A DNA stretch of 64,000 nt from Gloeophyllum trabeum ATCC 11539 (Eukaryota > Basidiomycota > Agaricomycetes > Gloeophyllales > Gloeophyllaceae), in assembly GCF_000344685.1 (NCBI RefSeq), contig NW_006920410.1:2730570-2794569 (forward strand). Reading direction: 5' to 3'. The position numbers were made by a program, and so were the translations under genes. Below, one piece after another: positions 33,867 through 45,611 of this stretch. Within the stretch, counting starts at the first letter, position 1. Each line of letters begins with the position of its first letter. The notes beneath the pieces are model-generated. The model made no database searches and was not told the origin of the DNA. It saw only the letters and a program-made list of their open reading frames with translations.

Positions 33867-36800
33867 ATGGCCTCTTTAGTGACTCCCAACCGACCGTCTT
33901 TCGCGACCGACTCGCGTCCTTCCTCCCACCGTGCACCGCGCAAGAAGTCCTCGTTATTGTCTATAAAGCGAGACAAGAGCAAGCCTTCGGAGGCCGGCTA
34001 CTCCGCTGATATACAGGATCGAGCGCCCCCATCATCCCAGAAGAGTGCTCCATATATACCGCACGTCCACGTACACTCCGGGCGCTCGAGCAATACCAAT
34101 CCGGAGGCTTTTCTTCCTAGTCGTACTGGACGGTCACCGAGCCAAGCTTCCAGCTCACGGAGTTTACCCCATAGCAGTGGAATCCAGGTAGATGGGACGC
34201 GGAAAGGACGATGGACACCTTCCGACGAGGCACTGTATGCCTTCCCCAATATGGGCAGTTTGCAGAACTATCTTGATGACGACTATGATTCCACTGTCAA
34301 AGTTTCCCGCCCTCGTCAGAGAGCTAATTTGTCACAGGTTAGTTCTGACTGGCGAGGGAGCCAACTTGGCTCTGCATATCGCATCTCAGGTTCTTCTACA
34401 CAAACGCAAGTAGAAGAGAGTCCTCCTCAGACACCACTCGACACATCACCCTTCCGCAGTACCATGGGACGTGTTTCTGTGGTTGTGGCTGCTCCGATAG
34501 CGGGGGTTGAAACCATGGATGCCTTGGTCGATGGAATGAACGGATTCGGGGACGACGAGTCGTGCATGAATGTGAGTAGTGTCCCAAGTCCAAGCCGTTC
34601 AAAGCAGCGGCGAAAGGGCCACCACCCATTATATCACCCTCCGCTACCTACCCCTCCTCCTGGGGTCGTTCTTGGCCGAGGTCCGAGAAGGGATACCTCT
34701 CCGCCTGCACACTCCGACAGCGAAGACGACAGTCCCAAGCCAGCCCGTACCAAACGACCTCCTCGGCGGAAAGTCCGCCATGCTTCCTCTCCCTCCAAGG
34801 TGGATTCCAGTACCGTCGTCAGTGTCAGTTCGCCACGGTCACTCCAAAGTGCAGAGGGCGGCCAGGAGCCCGAGCAAACCACCCCAAGTATGAAGCATAG
34901 ATTCCCTTCTCTAGAAAATGAGCATGAGAAGGGACAGGAAGTCCGGAGGAAGACGATAGTGCCCTCGATCACGGAAATCATCCAAGCACATGCCCCTACT
35001 GTTCAGCGGACAAGCTCCAGGCCCGGATCATCGAGACCGGGGTCATCCCGGGCATCATCATTTACCTACAGTTCGCATGGGCATAGCTTTTACAGCAATA
35101 GCAATGGCCATACTTTGGTAGCCGAGGAAGAAGAAGAACCAGAGCCAGAACCTCTGACGGCTGAAGAGGAAGCTGAGCTCATTTCTCGGTCGTCCATCGA
35201 CAGTATCGCCCAGGAGATCCAGGATACCATCCGGAAACAGAGTGTTTCACCTACTATGCCGCGGCACTTGCAACATGCTCATACATTTCCTAAGCGTCAT
35301 TCAATCGCCTCGGATGATGGGTTTAGCGTGCATTCTCCCGTGTCTGGCGTCATACGTGAGCCCTCTCTGTACTCTTCGTCCACTCCTTCGACGCACGTGG
35401 ATCAGCCGCCAATCGCCAGTCTCGCTGCTGCCATGCAGCCCACCCAGTCCCAAAAAATTGCCCAGTACTTAAACTCTACACGACTGACGACACTCCTAAA
35501 GCTGACTAGGTCTCCCCACGCTTCGGCCGATAAGCCACTGACTATAAGTCTTTCGGATCTGGGATGTCCAACGGGTGTGCCTCTGGTGGTCTTCTTGGGT
35601 TTGGGCTGCGTCCGCCACATCATGGGCTTGTATGACGAGATGGCCGATCTCCTGGGCATCAGACTCATTACCATTGACCGGTACGTTCCAACAAAGGCCG
35701 CGAGTCCTATCACCGCTGATTTGAATTCCCTCTAGCTGGGGACTCGGTCGCACTGAAACCCCACGCTCAAAGACAGCTCGAGGGATTCCCGAATGGGCTA
35801 CCGTCGTAGAGGAGGTACTTGATCGACTCAATATCCATCAGTGTAGCATCATGGCACATTCTGCTGGAGCCCCGTATGCCCTGGCATTCGCGAATAAGGC
35901 GCCGGAGCGCATCCGGGGGGACATATGCCTGTTAGCACCGTGGATTGGCGGCGGAGAAGGCGGTACGTTACTGGACAGTTTCACAAAGGTGTCGCGACTA
36001 ACGATACTTAAAGCCGGTTACAAGTGGCTGAAATATGTGCCTAATGGAATCCTGAAGACCGCCCAGCAAGCCGAATGGAAGGTGCAAGGGTGGATGCTGG
36101 GGAAGCCTCCAAAAGTCCGATATCAAGGTATTGGCTACACCCCAGATCCCCCGCCGCATCTCAAGAGGGAGGCGTCAAAACGAGATGGAGACCACCACGA
36201 TCGATCTTTGGGTAACGTCTACCCTTCGCTTGAGAGTAGACCAAGGCCTAGTGTTGGATCCAGTAATTTCAGCGAGTACGACGACCTTGCGGACTTCGCA
36301 GGCAGATTTGAGAGCCGAAGTACCCTTGGTGCCCGGCAAGGACCGGCGCTCAATCGCTCTTCAAGCGAAGGTCTAGCCGGCAAGCGGAAGACGTCAAAAG
36401 GTTTTCTTGGGAGACTTAGAGGAGATTCTTCGCAACCTCAGAGTCCATTGGTATCAGGGAAGAAAATAAGGCCTCTAAAGTCCATGACCTCATTAAAGAG
36501 CAAAGCTAGCTCTGTTCCCAGCACTCTGTCCAAGGTCGCAGCCCCCACAGAATCTCCGCAGTTGCCGGATCCCCTGAACGTTGAATTCGGCTTGGGCTTC
36601 GATGCTATCGACTGGCCTATCCAATCTGCCATCTCGAGCTTTGTGGAAGGCAATGCCGCTCATGAAGCTGACACCAGCCGTTGCCGCCCACGGTCCGCTG
36701 GTCGAAGGTCGATCTCTCTTACCACTCCCAGAGCAGCTAGATCCTTGAAGCCCTCTCCTACTTCCAGTACTTTCACCGCTCAGCCAAATGACGATAGTTC

Positions 36801-37140
36801 TGAGATGTCTTACCAGACGGCTCTCGGTAACGCCCTCATTGCAGCGTCCCATTCCGAGTCGTCAAAGGGCACCCATTCTGACCTACTCCAAATCCTAAAC
36901 CACGATCACCAGCCCTGGGGTTTCTCCTATTCCACCTATCCGCATCGCGTCAACGTATGGTACGGTGACAAAGATGAGAGGATAGCCGAGAACTCCGTCC
37001 GATGGATGGAGAAGGCCATGGGTGAAGACAGATGCGAAGTGAACGTCGTGTCCGGCGCCGATCATAGCCTCATGTTCAGGAGCTCAGTCGTCATAGAAGT
37101 TCTCGAACGAGTGAAGCGGTACTGGCAAGACCTCTCGTAA
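33867..37140 (+). CDS. Large alpha/beta-hydrolase-fold protein with disordered N-terminus
   Basis: Two exons, 33867-35680 and 35736-37140, encode 1072 residues. The first ~525 residues are disordered (Ser/Pro/Arg-rich, with an acidic EEEEEPEPEP stretch). A hydrolase core follows: KPLTISLSDLG, GVPLVVFLGLGCVRHIMGLYD, then RLITIDRWGLGRTETP across the intron. The nucleophile elbow is AHSAG (Ser at about residue 646). A low-complexity insertion of about 180 residues splits the core. The acid WYGDKDERI and the histidine SGADHSLM complete the triad near the C-terminus (His at about 1047). The triad is intact, so it should be an active hydrolase, but the substrate is unknown. No signal peptide or membrane helix is present, so it is probably intracellular. 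Confidence 0.85.
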
Positions 37141-37716
37141 CCGCATGTTGCTGGCAGTGCGTGCATACTCTTTTCCTCTTTTGTCGTCGATTTTCTGCAT
37201 CGGCATGTTGGATAATTCACAAATACCATACTCGCGTCTTGATATCCTTCTGTACTCTCCCTTATTGTTATTCTACTGGTCCGGTCCGCTTCGCAAAATG
37301 TATCATTTACCGCATCTACTTCATTTCTCTATAGTTGTCGGAGCTATTGGTCCTTTCCACTTAATTACAGGAGCTCCTATTGTTCTGGATGGTTGTACAT
37401 GTATATCGTGTTTATTGAGGATTGAGGAGGCATCGACGTAATCTATTAGTAAAGGATGGCGCACCGTGAAGGGACCATTCCTCTGAATCGCATACCGGAA
37501 GGAAGGCAGCGAGGAATTGCCAGCTCAGTCCATTCATGACAGGACACTGCCAGTAAGCCCCCCGGCCCACTACAGGCATCTCTTGCAACTGACATTCTGG
37601 ACAGAGGGTCCTAGCTCATACGATAGACACAATCACACCGGCACCAATATAAAATACACTAGACAAGTACTAATACACTTCTCTTCCTTTTACTTCCACT
37701 TGAACTGAGTTCGACC
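37141..37716. other. Convergent 3' region
   Basis: The 576 bases lie between two convergent genes and carry AT-rich 3' UTR-like sequence. No gene was recognised. Confidence 0.45.
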
Positions 37717-39447
37717 TCATTGTCCGAAGGGGAAGGTGAGATCTGCCTCGCCGTGCTTCATGTCCTTCTCCGTGTTCTCCTTCTCCAGAGGTAAGATACC
37801 CCTTGAATACTTGAGGTGCGCCACGGCATCGTACTGGTCAGCCACGCTGCATCTCGAATAGTGCGACGGTATCTCCGTTTGTGGGCGATAGATCACCCCG
37901 ATGAAGCGCTGGTACCGAGGTTGGTTGAGGAACCTAGACAAAGGGCCTTAAGCATGACAACAGAACAGGATGGTAGGGGCGGACTTACTTAGACAGCTCC
38001 TCTGATTCTTGCACTTTCTGGGTCTGCCCCTTACCAGTCTTCACTATCCGGTGCGTGATAACGAAAAAATCGTCCGTCGCAGCCTGGTCAAACACTTTCT
38101 CGATCGAGCGCTCATACGGCGGGTTCATCTGATACAAACGCGGCAGCTCGTCCCAATTAGCTGCAGCGGTCACGGTGCCGCGGTTCGTGAGGAAGCCAAT
38201 ATTGAACACGTTATCTTCGCCGAAGACCTCGCGGCAGCGCTGTCCGACGTTGATCTCGCCGCGCCGCCAGCCCATGTCCGTGTGCCGCGCGTCGCCGATG
38301 TGCGAATTGTGCGCCCACACAACGAGTTTCGCGGGGCGCCGCTTGCCGTCGCCGTCTTGCGGCCCGAGGTGCTCCCTGATTTTGACGAGTGTGCGCGCGA
38401 AGTGGTCGTCCGCAGGTTCCAGGTCTCGACGTCCTCGGACATCATACATCGGTAGTACTCCTCTGCGTCTTTGACGACTAGGGCATTCATCTCAGCCATG
38501 AATTGTTCTTCTGCTGGATGTGCGGCTCGGTGTGGCCCCTCTGGGAGCTGATCCTCGATGTACTTCTTGTTATTCTTCACCAGCTGGCCTAGCACGTCCA
38601 TAACCTCACATTCGCATGTCTTCAAACGTCGTCAGTCACGATGCAATCGGGTGGTAATGATAATCAGTGGGCATACCTTATTAAGGCCAAACTGTACTGC
38701 TAAGGCATATTGCGTGGTGTCTTCACCGAAGCGCTCGAAGCAGTTGTATCTGAACGCGTACATCATTACACCTTACAATAACACCACCCCAAACGTACGA
38801 CTTACTGCTTCCTTGCACGTTCAGCCGCCTTCGGATCTACCTTGTCCAGGTATTTCACGACTGCCTCTGCTGATCTGTGCAGGGAGTACAGGTCCATGCC
38901 GAAGAAGGATACGGTATGTGAGAGGTCGCTCGTCTCCTTCATAACGCGCTCGTTGTGTTCTTTCAGGAACTCGACGAATGTGGGCATGACTTCATTCTTC
39001 CACATCCACTTTGGGAATCTAGGAGAGGATTGAGATGCTAAATCAGTGAAAGAAGACAGCAATTCGTACCTCTCAAAGTCCTTGAGGGCGTCCCTCGCTG
39101 ACTTGATGTTCCCGTCTCGCAACGCGAGGCCATGGATGTACCTGTTAATCCTGAATGCGTCTGGCCAGTCTGCTTCCACCGCCACCGCGTTGAATCCCTT
39201 CTCTTCAATGAGACGCTTGGTGAGATTTGCTCGGTGCGCATAGAACTCGTACGTTCCATGCGAGCCATCTCCGATGAGTACAACTTCGGCGTCACCTGGG
39301 GTCACTATCAGTGCTACTGCCTTACTCTGAGGGAGCGCTACCCGCACCGATGGCAGCAAGCAGGGGATCGTACGCCCTCTGATCCAGGGCCAAGGGATAC
39401 ATGTACGGAGAAAGAATCTCCTTTGCATCTCCGGTTCGAGACGACAT
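37717..39447 (-). pseudogene. Erythromycin-esterase-family protein gene with one-base frameshift
   Basis: Exons are complement 39348-39447, 39070-39295, 39018-38806, 38677-38749, 37989-38619 and 37717-37933. The family core is clear: VVLIGDGSHGTYEFYAHRA (catalytic-site His), VAVEADWPDAFRINRYI, FPKWMWKNEV, VSFFGMDLYSL, KLVVWAHNSHIGDARHTDMG, INVGQ, and VIYRPQTE. The exon sum is 1460, one short of a multiple of three. The break is at 38410/38411, where WNLR and DDHFAR lie in different frames; one extra C in GTCCGC would restore it (about 486 residues). No in-frame splice rescues the conserved residues. This may be a sequencing error in a C run or a true null allele. Bacterial relatives hydrolyse macrolides, but the fungal substrate is unknown. 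Confidence 0.85.
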
Positions 39448-39822
39448 TGTGCGATTTAGAACGCGCTTCCGTAGAGCCAGTCTAGCTGTGTTGTGTATTG
39501 TGTTCAGTTTCGACCAAAGAGTTGCAGGCATATTTACACCCACCGGTCCTTTATGTCAGTGGTGATCACATATTGATTCTGTTCGGGAAAAGGATGAGTG
39601 CGCAGAATTGAGAGGTGGAGAACATGATGTGGACTGCTGGAGCAGGAACGTTCTCGTCCGCTCGGTGCGACGCGCTCGACGCGGGGCTTCGCGAACCAGC
39701 ACACGAACCGGCTCGGTGGCGGCGGCGGGTGTCTCGGTTCGCAGTTCTGCAGATCGGGTCCTTTCCATTCATGCCACCCCATCCGCCAAAGCCCTGTGGC
39801 CGCTGCCAGCGGCACGAGTCCC
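39448..39822. promoter_or_regulatory. Divergent promoter region esterase-like gene / IES1 copy 2
   Basis: The 375 bases are GC-rich on the IES1 side. Frames on both strands run through, but the one ATG that fits the IES1 exon is 39823. No defined site was recognised. Confidence 0.4.
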
Positions 39823-41895
39823 ATGTCTGAGGGCACCCATCCGCCAGTTCCTCTGGATTGGCACCAGGAAATGCCCCATTCATCGTGAGTTTTTTTTGTT
39901 CTGCGCGGGACGGCACTGAGTTCTCGTCGGGCGCAGGTCGCAGGCATCTCATCGCAATCGAACACTCGCAATCAAGCATGTCGACGGAGAGCCTCTCACT
40001 CGCGCGGACATCCAGTACGACTTGCTGTTCAACATCTTCGACGACCGCAATGCTGCGTTCACAGATCCGTACCGTACCCTCCATGGCCATCCGCCCGGCA
40101 CCAAAGTGACATTTCGGGACTTGTACGTGAATGCGCTGCTGCAGTCCCCCCGGTGCTCGAAGGGGCTCAGGGACAAGATGCTCGAGAGCCCAGCGTTCGG
40201 GACTGACTTTGCAAAGATTGCCTTGCTTGCTAATGTTGGAAGGATCAACACTACCATGGCTTGTGAGTACCTCCGCCTATAATAATCTGGCATTGATCGC
40301 GTTACGACACGCGCCTCGCTGTTTCTTCGGTCATCACCACTCTGTTTGCGCTGTGCATGATGGCTTCTCGTCCCGCTGGATCCCGTTGTAGTATCGCGAT
40401 CATCTGCTGTTTATCTAGCCAACTATATGTGTAACTCTGCTAAAGCATGTCGTAGTCTTTCCAGAGCTCCGCACCACCCTCAGGACATATCATCCCGTCC
40501 CGTCTCTGCAGAAGACAGATGGTAACCTCCAGGACGCCCCCCGCATCAAGAATATCCTCAAGTCATGTCTACTGCCCGGAGAACTCAGCGGACAAGCCAC
40601 CCCTCTTGATATTGTTACACGGGCTGTGAGTCGTTTTCCTTCGGGCGTCAAATACGCGCATTCAATGGCCCCTTCTAGCGGTCCGGCCAAATACCCCCAA
40701 CCACAGTGGTCAACCTCATCTTCGCAATGGCAAACCACGCCCTGGTTAGTACTTGTCTCGTCCTCTCTGCTTACCGCACATCTCTCACCTACGTTGTGGC
40801 AGCCCCTCGGCCGCACGCACTTCCCCTCCGGATCCTCGCTGGATTTCCTGGACCTCTTCACCAACACGACGCTCACATCCGCGTCGCGCGCACGCGTATT
40901 CCTCTGGCTCTGCTACCACCACCTGGAAGAGCACACCATCCCGAACCCCTTCGCGGACGACTACGCGGCGCAGAACCCGGGCAAGGCGCCCATGCTCGAG
41001 GTGCTGCCGATAGACCACGAGAGCACGGAGAACGTCGACCCGCCAGAGGAAGTCGAGTGGGGGAACCGCATGCGCCAGCAGCGGAGGCTGTTTGTGCAAA
41101 AGCAGGCCGATGTTGTGCTGGAAAGCGCAGATTCTGCTGCCGGCGGGAGCGCGGGGGATGAGAATGGCAAGTCGATAGGTCCAAGCACTTCCGGTCGGGG
41201 CAGGGGCAAGAAAACGGGCAAGAAGGCAGTGCGCAGGAGTGTCTCGCCTGCTGAGACGGATGTTACAAACGTGACAGGCCATCCGGAAGGTATTTGCCTC
41301 AGAAATCCTACATATCCTGTCACGCCTGATAGAAACCGCTGCCAGGGTCTGAAGTTTCAATTATGCTCGAACAGGGCGGCTACCAACCCGGTCTGACTCG
41401 AGCTGCATCTGCTCCCGACTTTCGACACCGTCTGATTCCGGCGGAATGGCAGAATTCCCAGCCGTCGGCCCCTCAATGCGGCAGACCTCGAGCTGACGAG
41501 GGCTCTAGTGCAAGACCAACCAAGCGTCGCCGAGTGCCCCCCGTACCTACTCTCGCACCATTATTCGTCTACCAGAGGACGATGTTGGAGCGTGAGTGTA
41601 CATCCTCGGTTCATCCCTCCGCAGGATAACTCATGGTCAATTAGACGCCTGGCATACCGTATGCAGCACAGATCCAGCTCTAGAATCCGACGACGAAACC
41701 GTGGCAGACGAACACGTGAGGGTCGACTGTGGTCAGTATTGCGATAGTCTTGGCTTCTGGCTCTACTTACGGGCTCATTCAGTTCGTCGTCTGCATGTTC
41801 TCAACCGCCTGAGAGGCAGATCGCCAACCCCCGAGCCTCCTGAGGTGTCCGGACCTAATATACCCCCTGCAGTGACATCAGACTCAGCACTATAG
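39823..41895 (+). CDS. IES1: INO80 complex subunit IES1-like, copy 2
   Basis: Eight exons, 39823-39884, 39937-40262, 40456-40625, 40679-40744, 40803-41289, 41346-41591, 41645-41731 and 41783-41895, give 518 residues. Intron phases (2,1,0,0,1,1,1) equal those of copy 1. Conserved blocks are KHVDGEPLTRADIQYDLL, GTKVTFRDLYVNALLQS, AKIALLANVGRINTTMAFFP, YHPVPSLQKTDGNLQDAPRI, VVNLIFAMANHA and SASRARVFLWLCYHHLEEH. A basic linker (GRGRGKKTGKKAVRR) suggests nuclear localisation. Intron 2 is unusually long for the window (193 nt). This copy keeps the more standard spellings (IQYDLL, DLYVNALLQS), so it may be the ancestral one. The start is the only ATG that opens the right frame upstream of exon 2. 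Confidence 0.75.
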
Positions 41896-42382
41896 CGGTC
41901 TCGCCAGACTACGCTCATTGATACCCTTCCCTGTTTCGTGCCTATCGACCTAACTTCTTGTAGCATTCGCAGCGTCTCGTTGAGTGTATCATCACAAGTT
42001 CTTCACTGTACATGTATAATAGCACTATTGCCTTGATTCTCTCGATTTTCCAACCGGGTTCGGGGCGTAGCTATAGCATTTTGATACAAGAGAGAGCGAT
42101 CAAGAACTAATGTTGCATTATATACTACTGCTCCAGCATAATGAGGCGTCGATTAACATACAGGCGGGGCGCGTCGCCTACTCACATTTCAGGATGTGTA
42201 CTCAGGATATGGACCTTGGGGAACCGACATAATGAATGAAAAGAGAGAAACTTGAAGCAGATGGAGGTAAAGATCCAGACTCGCTATCTAATCCATAGGT
42301 AATAAAATACATCAAAACCGGGACGCCCCCCAAAACCAGATGTCCCGAGGCGACAGGTAAGAGTACAGAAAGAGCACGAAAG
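41896..42382. other. Convergent 3' region IES1 copy 2 / MIT gene
   Basis: The 487 bases presumably hold two 3' UTRs. Nothing else was recognised. Confidence 0.45.
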
Positions 42383-45300
42383 CTACTCCGCGAGCCACTT
42401 TTCACATTTCTTTGCGTACTTGTCAAGGAGGAGAGACAGGTCCCTGATCACGAACGTCAAAACGACCCGCGCGAAAAAGTCCGACGCATGTTTCAGCTTG
42501 AAATCCAGGGCAGTCCGTATATCAGCAGGCAAGGCCGCGTACGTCGGAGCCTGCGACATGATGGCCTTTGTATGCTCGTCAAGCAACTGCGCCTGAGAGA
42601 ACAGCCGGCATAGACCTTGGGTATATGCAGTTGGCGAATCGAGGCTGCAATCGCATATCACATGAGCGATCTTGCGCGGCTTTAATGAAAGGCTAATGAA
42701 ATCACGTACTTTTTACCGGCGGTAAACTTGTCAAATTGCCGGGTCAATTTGCCCCCCCATGATGTCATCTACGGATAATCATGTCAGTATACCGGACAAT
42801 GTCTACCGGCCAAAGGCCTTGGTCAGCGAGAGCAAAATTGCACGTACACCACTCTTTTTCTGCAACGCAAATCCCTCGCCTACTCCAAGCTTCTTCCCAA
42901 AGTTAGCGACAACACTATCGCAAACCGAAGAGAAGTCGTCCAACTTGGCTGCCCATGATTCACCTTCTTTCCGACCGACGCTGCCGATCCCCAGGCCCAT
43001 ACCACTGCTGACATTTCCGGCGCCAAATACTTCTGCGCTGCACTTCTCCACGTCTTCAAGGGCTGAGCAGAGTACTTCGACTACTCGCACTTTCTCGGCT
43101 AGGTTGTTCAGCTTGACACCACCCTGTGACCAGACCTCATATGGGACATGCAAACGCCTCGTGATGTACCCGCCGGTCTTCGACGACATTGTCTGGCGGA
43201 GTAGGCTCATTAGATGGTAAGGCTTTCGCAAAGCGTCATTTGGGGGTAAGGGGGGCAAAGGTGATGTCGGGGTGGTGGGTAAGTTCCCATGCGGGATCGG
43301 CGGAGGGGGGACGAGGGACAATGTCGATGATGGCAGGGGAGGTGATAGCAGCGCTGTGTTGATCGACAGAGCCTGAGCGAGGGGATTGAGCTTCGAAGGA
43401 ATCGAAACCTTCCGCGGAGCGTTGTTCATTCCTGACAAGCTGTTTGCCGTCGCGGGCATAGGCGGGCGTGAAGTATAGTCTACCACCTGGGAGCCTGACG
43501 GTCGGCGTCCAGGTTGAGACGAGGATCTGGACCGCCCGCCTATACCTAGACTGGCAGCAGTGCTGGCAGGTAGATTGGCAACAGCGCCCTGAGGATATGC
43601 AGAAGGTCCTGCCAGATCAGGCGGGGATCCGGCCGCTGAAGGTGGCGCGGATGCCTTTGACCTGCGCTGCGAGATCGTACCCATAGTGGTCGATGCATTG
43701 ATGAGGGGCTGCGTCGACGAAGATGTTGATGTTGACGCATTCGATGTTACAGACAAGTTTGAACCCACTCTCGATAGCGGTTTGGGCGTCGTTGCCGACA
43801 TGTCCGACTGTGCCGACAGACTTGATCCCGTCCTTGACTTAGCAAACCCAGGGGACTGTGGAGACATGGGCTCGCCGACGGGGAGACGCGGAGTAATTGG
43901 CGAGCCGTTTTGTGAGGCAGGCGGCAAAGGCGGCAAGGGATGCGACTCGCGGTTGTTTCGAGATACAGGATGAGACCCTGCTCTTGACCGGGATTCATTG
44001 TTATACTGCTGTTGTGTCCGTGTAGGAGCATCTCCACCGTCCTCGCCCAGCGGCGTCAACCTTCCCGAAGGGGACCGTCTGTGGTTCGTAGAGCTGCCGC
44101 GCGGCCGGCCCACGTCCAGATGTTTGTTGTACAAAGTGGAGAACGTTTCAGCAGGAGACTCTGAACCCAGATCGACCGGCGCTGGTGGCGGTGACTGAAT
44201 AGGTGGGGGAGCGGGTGGTGGCAATGTCGACGATGCTCGTGGTCGCCCTGGGATGGGGGCAGTAGGGGCGGGTCGTGGCGGGGGTAAGTTGGGGCTTCGA
44301 GAAACGCTAATGGAGGGTGTCCCTGAGGAACTCGACGGCGAAGGCAACGGGTGTGCTGAGGCGTAAGGATGTGAGGAAGCTGTGATATGTACTTTTGTCG
44401 GGGAGATGGGTACAGGATTAGTAGGTGACATGTCGAAAGTGAATAGCGCGGTTCCGATTGCATCCACACCCTCTTCGAAATCGCCATCGTCTCCATTGCT
44501 ATTGTAGTCGCTCTCTAGGGTTGGTTGGAACTCGACGCTTCGCGCTTCGTCTGTTGTCAAGGACGGGGTCCGAGGTATCCGGTCTGAGGTATCCGAAGAC
44601 GGAGAAGTCGAATCAGGCGAAGGAGGCTGGGTTGATTCTGCGGATGTTGATGTCGATGCAGAAGAGTTGTATAGGGATGCTATGGACGTCGGGGATTGGG
44701 AAGGGGCTGGGATACTGTAGATTAGACTCAGTATATTCATTCGGTCCGCGTACGTGTCGTGCTACCCAACGGCGAAGAAGGAGCGATAGGCATACAGTTA
44801 GCGCTTGAGTCATTTGGAAATAATTTACAGAACTCACAATCGACTTCAGCCTGCGGACTTCTTCCTCCTGCGCGACCACACTTCTCCGTCGACCATTCTG
44901 TCTCCTGTGCGACTCAGTGCTATCTTCGCCCCTCATTACGCGTCCCATTACTTCCTGAAGGAGCGCCACGCTCTGCCCGTAGGCGACGATGGCACCGTAT
45001 GGATCGTCATTTGATGAGTCAAGCCTGACTGCTTCACGCGCCAATTCAAGCGCCCTGGTGAGAGCCCGCCTAGAGGACGGCCGGTTACCGTTGCCTCCGG
45101 ATGTCTCCGGTGGCATCAGGAAGGAGGGGTTAGACATTGCATCCGCACGATGTCGAACTGACAGTGTCGAACGAAGCATAGACGGGGGAGGGGAATCTGA
45201 CAAGTTGCCGGGTGGGGACTGCGATGCAGAACTCGAGATCGACGACATTTGGGACGTATTCGAGGAAGAGCGATGTCGTGCTTGCGAGAAAGCCGCCACT

Positions 45301-45611
45301 GCAGCTAGTCCGGCAGACGCCCCAGGACGCGCATAGGGATCGGAAGGTCGGCCACCAGCCTCAGACGTGGACGCAGTCGCTCCGAAGTACGAATCACTAT
45401 CATATTCATCATAGTTGGGTGTATGGAGGGCTGGCACGCTGGGGATAGGCTGCGATGGAGGTGGAAGTGTTGGTGGGGCGTGAACGATAGAGGAACGCCG
45501 CCGTTGCGCAGTGGAAGTCGTCGCGAAAGAGGTTGGTGGTACGTGTCCAGAGGTCCAATCTCGCTGCTGATGCGAAGCAACAGCAGGCCTTGTCTCCCAG
45601 GCAGGTTCCAT
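42383..45611 (-). CDS. MIT-domain protein, Ser/Pro-rich
   Basis: Exons are complement 44838-45611, 42848-44761, 42710-42768 and 42383-42644, giving 1002 residues. Residues about 187-270 form an MIT-type three-helix bundle (ALTRALELAREAVRLD, DPYGAIVAYGQSVALLQEVM, EEEVRRLKSIHDTYADRMNIL). MIT domains bind ESCRT-III tails or microtubule partners. A ~430-residue disordered Ser/Pro region follows. An ordered C-terminal module then starts YHLMSLLRQTMSS, GGYITRRLHVPYEVW, VKLNNLAEKVRVVEVL, runs through WGGKLTRQFDKFTAGK and ends LSLLLDKYAKKCEKWLAE. This N-terminal MIT plus conserved C-terminal module plan is known from uncharacterised fungal proteins. No catalytic signature is present. The third exon is a 59-nt insert that restores the conserved WGGKL segment. 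Confidence 0.82.

Noticed and set aside
37717..39447. Recent bacterial gene transfer for the erythromycin-esterase-family gene
   Set aside because: The gene has five introns of normal fungal type and the family is common in fungi, so recent transfer is not supported.
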